Origin: Halomarinibacterium sedimenti
GTDB taxonomy: Bacteria > Bacteroidota > Bacteroidia > Flavobacteriales > Flavobacteriaceae
Length of the DNA stretch: 64,000 nt
Direction: 5' to 3'
Assembly: GCF_019312585.1 (NCBI RefSeq)
Contig: NZ_JAHWDP010000002.1
Location: 516,343 to 580,342 of the forward strand
The notes beneath the pieces were generated by a model that worked only from the letters and a program-made list of their open reading frames with translations, searched no databases and was not told where the DNA came from. Positions 54,843 through 63,900 of this stretch are shown here, in pieces. Within the stretch, counting starts at the first letter, position 1. Every line of letters starts with the position of its first letter. A program made the translations under genes and the position numbers.

Positions 54843-57377
54843 ATGAGACAAATTCTCTTTCTTTTAGCCTTAAGTATAGGCTTAACATCTTTTGCAGGCG
54901 TTGGCCCAGAAGACGAAAAACTAGGAAAAATTACAGGAACTGTAATAGACAAAAACCTTCAGCAACCTATACCTTATGTTGCGATTGTAGTAAAAGATCT
55001 TCAAGGAAACATTATCACAGGTGGTGTAACAGACGATAACGGTCAGTTTGCCATAGAAGAAATTCCTGAAGGAAAAAGCAATGTATCGATACAATATATA
55101 GGATATAAATCCTATAACACCGAAATTGAAATCACTCGAGGAAACCGAAATATAGATTTGGGTAATATTCTTTTAGAGGAAGATATCGAAGCACTTGGTG
55201 AAGTTACTGTGACGGCAGAACGCACTACCATTCAGCAAAAAATGGATAGAAAAGTGATTACTGTAGGTAAGGATTTAACAACTTCTGGACCTACGGCTTC
55301 GGATATTATGAATAACTTACCTTCTGTAAGTGTAGACCAGCAAACAGGAGAACTTTCCTTACGTGGTAACCAAAATGTACGGGTCATGGTGGACGGGAAA
55401 CTTTCAAACGTTCCAGTAGCGCAATTGCTCAAACAAATTCCTTCTGCTTCCATTAAGCAAATTGAACTCATTACAAATCCTTCGGCAAAGTACAATCCTG
55501 AAGGTATGAGCGGTATCGTAAATATCATCCTTCATAAAAATGTAAACGTTGGATTTAACGGAAACGCCAGTGTGGGTCTTACCTACGAAAAGCAACCCAA
55601 ATTCACTTCAAATATTGATATGAATTACCGCAATGGAAAATTTAACTTTTACGGAAATTGGGGTCATAATACCTCTGTGAATGAAAACTACGGAAATGTA
55701 AACAGACCAGATGATAACATTGAGCAAATTTTTGAATTCCTAGACGATAGCCAATCCAATCTATTCAAATTTGGAATTGATTTTTACCTAAACGATAAAC
55801 ATACCTTATCTGTCTTTACCAATCAAAACTTGTATGAAGGTAGCACCACAGGGATAACCGATATTAGATATAGCGACAACCCAAGTTTAGACGAACTTCA
55901 GGACTTTTTAAGTGACAATGACAATATTTCTTCTCAATATAATTTCAACTACAAAATAGATTTTGAAAAGGAAGGACATAACATAGAATTGGAAGCAGAT
56001 TATAATGATTTTGAAAATGATGAAGACGCCGATTTTAGATTTTTGGGTGCCACTTTTGGAAGTGATTATATGGACTTTGTAGATACCGAAAGAGACCAAC
56101 TTACAGTAAACTTAGATTATGTAAATCCATTAACCGAAAGCACAAAACTCGAATTAGGATTGGAAGCTAGGTTATTTAATTCTGTAATTGGAAGAACGTC
56201 TACGCAAGAGGTGGTAAATCCCTTCGACATAACAGGTCCTTTTATTATGGCACCAAGCACCAATTTTGATTATAGTCGTGACATCTATTCTGCCTATGCC
56301 ACCTTTGGTAAAAACTGGGAAAAATTTAGTGTGCAAGTAGGTGTAAGAGCCGAAACGGTAGAAGAAGTTGCCGATACGGAAGAAGCTTATGGAACGGGTG
56401 TGGTTACCGAAGATCTTACTTTCGTTAATTCAGATCCTTTAGTAGATGTTACCACTGATGGGGATAGTGTGTTTAAAAAATTTACAAATGATTATTTCCA
56501 GTTGTATCCTTCGGCTTTTGTAACCTATACGCCTTCTGAAAAAAATCAGTTTCAGGTAAGTTATAGTCGTCGTGTGGACCGCCCAGGGGTGAGTCAAATT
56601 AACCCAATTCGCGAATGGAGTACTCCATTGATTTCATCTTTCGGAAAAACAAGCCTTTTACCTCAATTCACCAATTCTTTTGAAACCAATTACACGCGTA
56701 ATCTCGAAAAAGGAAGTATTACAGCAGGTGTGTTTTACAGAATTATTGAAGACGAAATAAACAGAGCTCTTTTTATAGACAGAACCGATTTAAACAAAGT
56801 AATCCTTACGTATGATAACTTTGATAATACAACTGCGTATGGTGTAGAATTATCAAGCAACTATCGTCCAACTAAGTTTTGGAGCTTTAATGCTAGTTTC
56901 GATTTATTCAATCAAACCCAGAAAGGTATTTCAGAACAACTGGCAGATGTCGAAAACCCAACCGTAAGTGATATTACATTAAACGAATATCAAGTAGATA
57001 ACATTCAGTATAATTTCAGAATGTTTAACAACTTTAGAGTTACAGAAAAATTAAGTTTATCTGCCTTTGGTTTCTATAGAGGAAAATCGAGAAACCTTCA
57101 GTTTACCATGGAGCCTATGTACTTTGTAAATGTAGGTGCTCGCTACAGTCTATGGGAAGGTCGTGGTACATTCAGTATCAATTACAACGATATTTTCGAC
57201 ACCATGCAATTTGCTTTCGAAGGGGAACTTCCTTACGCCCAGGTGGGTGCCTTTAATTGGGAAAGCAATACTATTAATGTAAATCTTTCTTACCGATTTG
57301 GAGGCGGTAAATACCGTGCTAAATCTAGAAAGAATCGTGACGATAGAGAAAAAGAAGGAAGCGGCGGAATTTTTTAG
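54843..57377 (+). CDS. outer-membrane beta-barrel protein (TonB-dependent receptor-like, OMP_b-brl_3 type)
   Basis: Outer-membrane protein of 844 residues. Signal peptide at 1-18 (LFLLALSIGLTSFAG), carboxypeptidase-regulatory domain at about 28-115 (KITGTVIDKNLQQPIPYVAIVVKD), plug at about 120-235 (VTVTAERTTIQQKMDRKVITVGKDL; RGNQNVRVMVDGKLSN; IELITNPSAKYNPEGMSGIVNIIL), then a large barrel. The C-terminal end is basic and Gly-rich rather than a typical aromatic-terminated strand. Ligand unknown. It has its own predicted promoter after an orphan terminator. Confidence 0.92.
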   Translation: MRQILFLLALSIGLTSFAGVGPEDEKLGKITGTVIDKNLQQPIPYVAIVVKDLQGNIITGGVTDDNGQFAIEEIPEGKSNVSIQYIGYKSYNTEIEITRGNRNIDLGNILLEEDIEALGEVTVTAERTTIQQKMDRKVITVGKDLTTSGPTASDIMNNLPSVSVDQQTGELSLRGNQNVRVMVDGKLSNVPVAQLLKQIPSASIKQIELITNPSAKYNPEGMSGIVNIILHKNVNVGFNGNASVGLTYEKQPKFTSNIDMNYRNGKFNFYGNWGHNTSVNENYGNVNRPDDNIEQIFEFLDDSQSNLFKFGIDFYLNDKHTLSVFTNQNLYEGSTTGITDIRYSDNPSLDELQDFLSDNDNISSQYNFNYKIDFEKEGHNIELEADYNDFENDEDADFRFLGATFGSDYMDFVDTERDQLTVNLDYVNPLTESTKLELGLEARLFNSVIGRTSTQEVVNPFDITGPFIMAPSTNFDYSRDIYSAYATFGKNWEKFSVQVGVRAETVEEVADTEEAYGTGVVTEDLTFVNSDPLVDVTTDGDSVFKKFTNDYFQLYPSAFVTYTPSEKNQFQVSYSRRVDRPGVSQINPIREWSTPLISSFGKTSLLPQFTNSFETNYTRNLEKGSITAGVFYRIIEDEINRALFIDRTDLNKVILTYDNFDNTTAYGVELSSNYRPTKFWSFNASFDLFNQTQKGISEQLADVENPTVSDITLNEYQVDNIQYNFRMFNNFRVTEKLSLSAFGFYRGKSRNLQFTMEPMYFVNVGARYSLWEGRGTFSINYNDIFDTMQFAFEGELPYAQVGAFNWESNTINVNLSYRFGGGKYRAKSRKNRDDREKEGSGGIF

Positions 57378-57526
57378 TCACAAAAGATGTAAAATGTTAT
57401 AGTGACGTTAAATTTTAAATTTCACTGAAACATTTTACAAGAAGTATAGTCTATATATATAAACCTTTAAACTTGTTTTATAATTTATTTGGATTAGCCT
57501 CTTAAAAAATTTATAACTTGTTAGGT

Positions 57527-57562
57527 AAACCCTCTCTCTGAAATTAGTAGGATTGAGGGTTT
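57527..57562 (+). terminator. weak terminator-like hairpin after the barrel gene
   Basis: AAACCCTC (57527-57534) and GAGGGTTT (57555-57562) are complementary with a 20-base loop, followed by TTTGTTATTTC-type sequence. It lies between two converging genes. Weak because of the long loop. Confidence 0.35.
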
Positions 57563-57569
57563 GTTATTT

Positions 57570-58580
57570 CTACCATCTAATTATGACACTCCCCCAAGTA
57601 AAGCCGCTACCAAAAGCAGCCAGAATTACCAAGTCACCCTTATTAATTTTTCCTTCTTCCCAAGCTTCAGTTAAAGCAATAGGTATCGAGGCGGCTGTAG
57701 TGTTTCCGTATTTTTGAATATTATTAAATACTTGGTCATCTTCGAGCTTAAATTTCCGCTGAATAAATTGAGCAATCCGAAGATTCGCCTGATGTGGAAT
57801 TAACATATTAATATCACTTACAGATAGTTTATTTTTTTCAAGACCCTCCATTATCACTTCAGAAAATCGAACCACTGCATTTTTAAATACAAATTGTCCA
57901 TTCATATACGGGAAGTAACTTTCGTCATTAGGGTCATTTTCAGAAATAATATCGGTAACCCAACGGGTACCCATACCAGGTGCTTTTACAACCAATTCTT
58001 CGGCAAACTCTCCTTGAGAATGTAAATGTGTGGATAAAATTCCTTTACTCGTATCCTCTTCTCTACTTACCACTGCTGCTCCTGCCCCATCGCCAAATAT
58101 TACCGATACTCCTCTACCTCTTGTTGTTTTGTCCAAACCATGCGAATGTAATTCACTACCAATTACGAGAATATGTTTATACATTCCCGTTTTTATATAA
58201 TTATCTGCTACCGAAAGTGCATATACAAAACCAGAACATTGATTTCTTACGTCCAGCGCTCCAACGGTTTTTATATCTAGCTCCTTTTGTACTTGGACTC
58301 CCGGTCCTGGAAAATAATAATCTGGACTTAGGGTTGCAAACACTATAAAGTCAATATCGTCTTTATTAATCCCTGCTCTTTCAATAGCTATATTGGCTGC
58401 TTTAACACCCATGGTGGCAGTCGTATCATCACTCCCTCGTTTTACCCATCGTCGTTCCTTTATACCCGTTCGTTCCTGTATCCAAGCATCATTGGTGTCC
58501 ATCATTTTTGAAAGATCATCATTCGTTACAATATTGTCGGGTACATAGCGCCCTAATCCTGAAATTTTTGAAGAATACAT
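57570..58580 (-). CDS. fabH: 3-oxoacyl-ACP synthase III family protein
   Basis: Thiolase-fold ketosynthase of 336 residues that condenses an acyl-CoA starter with malonyl-ACP to begin fatty-acid or related chains. Catalytic triad: Cys115 (RNQCSGFVYAL), His263 (IPHQANLRI) and Asn293 (KYGNTTAAS). The C-terminal AAFGSGFTWGSVIIRW glycine-rich segment is typical. Some family members in Bacteroidota make pigment or polyunsaturated lipid starters, so the symbol is a best guess. It starts 66 bases downstream of the predicted small-RNA terminator. Confidence 0.87.
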   Translation of the reverse strand: MYSSKISGLGRYVPDNIVTNDDLSKMMDTNDAWIQERTGIKERRWVKRGSDDTTATMGVKAANIAIERAGINKDDIDFIVFATLSPDYYFPGPGVQVQKELDIKTVGALDVRNQCSGFVYALSVADNYIKTGMYKHILVIGSELHSHGLDKTTRGRGVSVIFGDGAGAAVVSREEDTSKGILSTHLHSQGEFAEELVVKAPGMGTRWVTDIISENDPNDESYFPYMNGQFVFKNAVVRFSEVIMEGLEKNKLSVSDINMLIPHQANLRIAQFIQRKFKLEDDQVFNNIQKYGNTTAASIPIALTEAWEEGKINKGDLVILAAFGSGFTWGSVIIRW

Positions 58581-58644
58581 AAAATAGTTGATTAAAAACT
58601 GAGAACAATATAATGAGAAGTATTGATTATTTAGAAAAATATAA

Positions 58645-58740
58645 TTACAAAAAAGCTAAGGTACCTCACGAGCACCTTAGCTTAAAACAACCTAACCAAT
58701 AAATAGAAATTAATGTAGTTTGTGTTGGGAATTTCTATTT
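58645..58740 (-). ncRNA. candidate structured small RNA or fabH leader attenuator
   Basis: On the minus strand a promoter (see 58744-58774) would start transcription near 58738. The predicted RNA of about 94 nt holds an 11-bp inverted repeat, AAATAGAAATT (58740-58730) and AATTTCTATTT (58711-58701), with an 18-base loop. A linker leads to a perfect 10-bp intrinsic terminator (58653-58662 with 58674-58683) followed by six T residues. No open frame fits. It could be an independent small RNA or a 5' attenuator of fabH, whose start lies 66 bases further. No Rfam family is assigned. Confidence 0.5.
58649..58683 (-). terminator. intrinsic terminator of the candidate small RNA
   Basis: AAGCTAAGGT and ACCTTAGCTT form a perfect 10-bp stem (58653-58662 and 58674-58683). 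The T-run is present only in minus-strand orientation, so it ends minus-strand transcription before fabH begins. Confidence 0.8.
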
Positions 58741-58743
58741 GCA

Positions 58744-58774
58744 CAAATATAAGAATGTTTAATCTTTATACAAA
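58744..58774 (-). promoter_or_regulatory. predicted promoter of the candidate small RNA
   Basis: On the minus strand, TTTG at 58774-58771 and TATATTTG at 58751-58744 are separated by 19 bases. This is a full match to the Bacteroidota -33/-7 layout. It points to transcription toward fabH. Confidence 0.6.
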
Positions 58775-58805
58775 TTTATTAAACAATATTTAACATTTAA
58801 TTTTA

Positions 58806-58831
58806 TGTCATCTCAAAATGACACCTTGTCA
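58806..58831 (+). promoter_or_regulatory. TGTCA/TGACA inverted repeats upstream of htpG
   Basis: TGTCAT (58806-58811) and ATGACA (58818-58823) form a 6-bp inverted repeat with six bases between, and a further TGTCA follows at 58827-58831, 62 bases upstream of the htpG start. Related TGTC/GACA sites precede the small heat shock gene at 3.9 kb. A shared heat-shock control is inferred. Confidence 0.35.
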
Positions 58832-58892
58832 CTTTTCTCATAATGGTATTCTATTTGAAATAAGCCCACTATAATTTTAAAGTTAAAAAACC

Positions 58893-60782
58893 ATGAATAA
58901 AGGAACTATAAACGTATCTGTGGAAAATATTTTTCCGCTTATTAAAAAATTTCTCTACAGCGACCATGAAATATTCCTTCGTGAATTGATAAGTAACGCA
59001 ACCGACGCAACCCTTAAACTAAAACATCTTACCAGTATTGGAGAAGCCAAAGTAGAATACGGCAATCCTATGATTGAAGTTAAGATCGACAAAAAGAAAA
59101 AACAACTTCATATCATCGATCAAGGAATTGGGATGACTGCAGAGGAAGTTCAAAAATATATTAACGAGATTGCTTTCTCTGGTGCCGAAGAATTCATAGA
59201 AAAATACAAAGACAAAAAAGCTGAAGATGCTGGAATCATTGGGCATTTTGGACTTGGGTTTTATTCAGCATTTATGGTAGCAAGTAAAGTTGAAATTATT
59301 ACCAAAAGCTATCTTGATGAGCCGGCAGCACATTGGGTTTGTGATGGTTCTCCCAACTACACTATCGAGAAGCACGATAAAAAAGAGCGCGGTACAGAAA
59401 TCATTCTACATATAAGTGATGATGAAAAAGCGTTTTTGGAAGAAGCAAAAATCCGTGAGTTATTGGTGAAGTATAACAAATTTATGCCTATCCCAATAAA
59501 ATTTGGAACAAAAACCGAAACCCTTTCAAAGCCTAAAGATGCTAAAGAAGAGGATCCTGCTCCTACCAAAGAAGTGGATAATATCATTAACAATCCTAAC
59601 CCTGCCTGGACCAAACAACCTACCGATTTAAAAGACGAAGATTATAAAAACTTTTACAGGGAGTTATATCCAATGCAATTTGAAGAACCACTCTTCAACA
59701 TTCATTTAAATGTAGATTATCCTTTTAACCTCACGGGAATCTTGTATTTCCCCAAAATGACAAAGGACTTAAACATTCAAAAAGATAGAATTCAACTCTA
59801 TCAAAATCAAGTGTTTGTAACCGATAATGTAGAAGGTATTGTTCCTGAATTTTTAACCATGTTACGCGGGGTAATTGACAGTCCAGATATCCCGTTAAAC
59901 GTCTCAAGAAGTTACCTTCAAGCAGATGGAAATGTCAAGAAAATTGCCAGTTACATCACTCGTAAGGTCGCAGATAAATTGAAAAGTCTTTTCAACGATA
60001 GTCGTGAAGATTTCGAAAAGAAATGGAATGACATAAAAATCGTGATTGAATACGGGATGTTGACCGAAGATAAATTCTTCGAAAAAGCTCAAAACTTTGC
60101 ATTGTATCCTACCGTGGATGGCAGCTATTTTACGTTTGAGGAACTTTCTGAAAAAATAAAAGATCTTCAAACCGATAAGGATGAAAAACTTGTGATTTTG
60201 TATGCTTCAGACAAAGAAGCACAGCACAGCTATATTGAAACAGCCAAAGAAAAAGGATATGAGATATTGTTGTTGGATTCGCCCATTATTTCGCATCTAA
60301 TTCAAAAATTAGAAGGTGAGAAAGAAAAAGTTTCCTTTGTAAGAGTGGACAGTGACCACATTGATAACTTAATTAAAAAAGAGGAAGAAACCCTTTCTAA
60401 GTTAAGTGATGAGGAAAAGGAAAGTTTAAAAACAGTGTTGGAAAGCATTGTTTCTACCGAAAAATTTACGGTACAATTAGAGGCTATGGATAGTAACGCC
60501 AACCCTTTTATCATTACCGAGCCAGAGTTTATGCGCCGTATGAAAGAGATGCAGCAAACGGGTGGCGGCGGTATGTTTGGCATGGGAGGATTCCCAGAAA
60601 TGTACACCTTGGTAGTGAACACAAACAACGAGTTAGTGTCTGAAATTTTAAACACAAAAACTCAAAAGAAAAAGGAACGTTTAGTAAATCAAGCACTGGA
60701 TTTAGCAAAATTGAGTAAAAATTTACTAAAAGGTGAAGAACTAACAAAATTCATAAAACGTAGTTATGATATGATAAAATAG
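58893..60782 (+). CDS. htpG: molecular chaperone HtpG (Hsp90)
   Basis: Hsp90 chaperone of 629 residues. N-terminal GHKL ATPase with ELISNATDATLKLKH (about 31-45, with the ATP-linked Glu31), DQGIGMTAEEVQKYI and GHFGLGFYSAFMVA. Middle domain with the SRSYLQ-like NVSRSYLQADG catalytic-loop segment. C-terminal dimerisation domain from about 500, with MRRMKEMQQTGGGGMFGMGG and EELTKFIKRSY. Slightly longer than E. coli HtpG, with a short charged insert near 215-230. TGTCA repeats precede it and an intrinsic terminator follows. Confidence 0.97.
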   Translation: MNKGTINVSVENIFPLIKKFLYSDHEIFLRELISNATDATLKLKHLTSIGEAKVEYGNPMIEVKIDKKKKQLHIIDQGIGMTAEEVQKYINEIAFSGAEEFIEKYKDKKAEDAGIIGHFGLGFYSAFMVASKVEIITKSYLDEPAAHWVCDGSPNYTIEKHDKKERGTEIILHISDDEKAFLEEAKIRELLVKYNKFMPIPIKFGTKTETLSKPKDAKEEDPAPTKEVDNIINNPNPAWTKQPTDLKDEDYKNFYRELYPMQFEEPLFNIHLNVDYPFNLTGILYFPKMTKDLNIQKDRIQLYQNQVFVTDNVEGIVPEFLTMLRGVIDSPDIPLNVSRSYLQADGNVKKIASYITRKVADKLKSLFNDSREDFEKKWNDIKIVIEYGMLTEDKFFEKAQNFALYPTVDGSYFTFEELSEKIKDLQTDKDEKLVILYASDKEAQHSYIETAKEKGYEILLLDSPIISHLIQKLEGEKEKVSFVRVDSDHIDNLIKKEEETLSKLSDEEKESLKTVLESIVSTEKFTVQLEAMDSNANPFIITEPEFMRRMKEMQQTGGGGMFGMGGFPEMYTLVVNTNNELVSEILNTKTQKKKERLVNQALDLAKLSKNLLKGEELTKFIKRSYDMIK

Positions 60783-60803
60783 CACGTTTTATCGATTAAA
60801 TGT

Positions 60804-60832
60804 AAAACCGCTCAGTAGAGCGGTTTTTTTTT
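60804..60832 (+). terminator. intrinsic terminator after htpG
   Basis: AAAACCGCTC (60804-60813) pairs with GAGCGGTTTT (60818-60827) around AGTA, followed by T residues. It lies about 22 bases after the htpG stop. Confidence 0.9.
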
Positions 60833-60925
60833 GTTAAACACTTGAAATTAAGCTTAAAATTTGTTTTAAAAAGTGATTTTTTGGTTTACATTTGAGTAAC
60901 TAATATTAATCAAATTAACTAAATT

Positions 60926-63900
60926 ATGAAAAAAACTATTTTTCTGCTTTTGCTGTTTTTAGGGTTTACGACCCTGCAAGCACAGGAGTTAAATTCTACC
61001 CCCGCGCTATCCACTAGCTCCAATGGGGTAACAAAGAAACAAATGACGGCTTCAAATGCTGGTGTTTTTGCTTCTAGACAAACCGTGACGACGGCATCCA
61101 CGCGTAATACCGAGACAATATATTTTGCGGTAACACAATCGACTCAAAATTGTGACTCACAGGAAAGCAATCCTGCACAATGTGGTGCTACTACCATGAT
61201 GATGTCTGTGGAAACCAACCCAAGTACTAATAGAGCACCCGGGGCTAAGTATTACATTAGAAGTAATACAAACAATCCTTGGGGGCAGGTTACTAACGAA
61301 GCGGCTATGGATGCTGCTTTTGGTGCAGGGAATTGGACGCAAGCCTTTTTTGAAACTCTTGTCATGGGTACTGTCTTTTCTCCTGGAACCAATTTTGTTT
61401 TCTTAGAGGGAAGCGATGGTGGTGCTAATGAATTAAACACCTTTTTAACTACCAACCTTGCTGCTATTGAGGCATGGGTAAATGGCGGTGGGAAACTAAT
61501 CTTAAATGCTGCACCTAATGAAGGTAGCAATATTAATTTTGGATTTGGAGGAACAACCTTAGTCTACACAGATTTTAGTAATAATGTGGCTGCTGTAGAC
61601 CCATTGCATCCTGCCTTTGTAGGCCCTTTAACACCCACTGCAACCGCAATGTCTGGTACTTCGTATGGTCATGCAACTATTTCTGGTACAGGCTATACCA
61701 ATATTCTTTTAGACACAGGTGACAGTGGTGTTGTATTAGCTGAAAAAGATTGGGGAGCGGGTCATGTTATTGTGGGAGGTATGACAACTACCAACTGGCA
61801 TTCTCCTGCAACGGAAGCATTTAACTTTAGAGCCAACTTATTTACCTATGCAGATGATTATGGCGGTGCAGGCTGTCCTCCTTTTGATATTGCAGGGCCT
61901 TATTGTGCTCCTTGTAATGACCCAACGGGTGGTTCTGCTTTAGCCTGTTCTTTAGGACCTAACAGTATCATTCAAGGTATAGATGTGTCTGGCGTGCCAG
62001 GAGCGGTAAATGTAAACTCAATTGATTTTAATCAAGAATCATTTGGAACAGCACCTATTATTACAGTAAATCTTTTTTGCGCTCCAGCCGCAGGACCTGT
62101 CCCTTATGCCGCTGTTGACACTCCTTTTTATACTGAATCATTTGCCACTAACCTAGCTGATGATGGAACTTGCGTTACTTTAACTTTTACAACTCCTCCA
62201 TCTATAGATGCTTCCTGCGATACTATGTGGATAGAAATAGTAACTCCCGCTGATTCTAGTAGAGCAGTTCAAACGCCTCCTACGTGTGATGGAAATAATG
62301 GTACAGGAACCAACACTTGGATAGTTGCATCCGCCTGTGCGATTAATACCCCAACTTCTTTTGCTGCTATTGGGTTCCCTAATCTTGATGCTAGCTATAA
62401 TGGAACTTTTGAATGTAATACAGGGCAACCACCCGTTATTTCTTGTCCATCAGATATAGTACTTGATAACGCCGCTGGTCAATGTAGTGCGGTTGCCAAT
62501 TATGCAGGAACTGCTATTGACCCAGAAGATGGAGATATCTCTGGAGATATTGTGTACTCACCACCTAGTGGAAGTACTTTCCCTGTAGGAACTACAACGG
62601 TTACACTTTCTGTAACCGATAGCGACGGAAACACATCAACTTGTGATTTTGACGTGACGGTAAATGATGTTGAAGATCCCGTAGTTGTTTGTACAGACTT
62701 TACAGCAGAATTAGATGCCAATGGTGATGTAACCGTATTCCCTGACGATGTGGCCACAGCTACAGACAACTGTCCTGGAGTTACACTAGGGTTTGCCACA
62801 CCTCCTACTCTTGTTGAGACTGGACAAGTGCCGCTAAATATGAATGGAAGTAATCAATTAATTGATACTCCAGCCACATTAGTAGGCTTATCTAGCTCTG
62901 CTTCAGATGTTACCATCGACCTTGAATACCAAGGCGATTTTGGAACTGCTGCCACAGAATGTTTTTTACTGAATGGCCCAGACGGTAGCCAAGTTTTCTT
63001 ACAATGTGCTACCCCACAATGTTCCGTTCAAAATACAAACTTTACAGTTTTAGCAGCTACTTGGAACAACTGGATAACCACCTTTGGAAATGATTTAACA
63101 TTCACTCTAATTGCAGATCCTCAAGTAAATGGTAACCTTTGTGGAGGAGCATTCCCAGATGGATATTATTCACTTACACAATCCACTCCTGGTGCTACTG
63201 TAGGAAGTTTAGATTTCACTTGTGCTGAGGTAGGACCAAACAACGTTACCGTTGTTGCTACGGATGCTGCTGGAAATACTTCTACCTGTACTGCAGTTGT
63301 CACCGTGGAGGATAATATAGCACCTGCCATAGTTTGTGTAGGCGAGCCTACTCCAGTAACAGACACCGCCAGTGCGAGTCCAGGATTACCCTTTGGAGCC
63401 GCTCCAACGGTTGTTACTAGTACGATAGATGTGACCGATGACTTTATCATTACCGATTTAGATGTAGATGTAGACATTTCCCACACTTGGGTTGGTGATG
63501 TAATTGTGACCCTTGAGTCTCCTTCGGGAACTATGGTAACCATTATAGACCGTCCAGGAGACATTACCTCTCCACCAGATGGATGTGACGGCGATGATAT
63601 TGTTGCTACTCTTGATGATGAAGCTGCCACCCCTGTAGAGGATGAGTGTGCTGCCGGAACACCTACCATTAACGGTAGTTTCATTCCTAACAACCCGCTT
63701 TCTGCCTTTGACGGTGAGAGTACCTTAGGAACTTGGACTATGACCGTAGAAGATGCGTTCCCTGCCTTTGATGATGGTGTATTTAACAGTTGGGCACTCA
63801 ACTATACACACGATGTAGCTGCGGCACCATACGATGCCATTCTTGATGGCACTACTGGAACCGTAGTAGTAGATCTTGCCGATTTACTATTGAGCGTAGA

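Noticed and set aside
57980..58348. Plus-strand open frame inside fabH
   Set aside because: Antisense to a clearly conserved ketosynthase with intact catalytic residues; Leu/Pro-rich nonsense product.
63166..63801. Long minus-strand open frame of about 211 codons
   Set aside because: It lies fully antisense to the large secreted protein, has low-complexity Ser/Val/Thr composition and no family features; it is a by-product of that gene's codon pattern.
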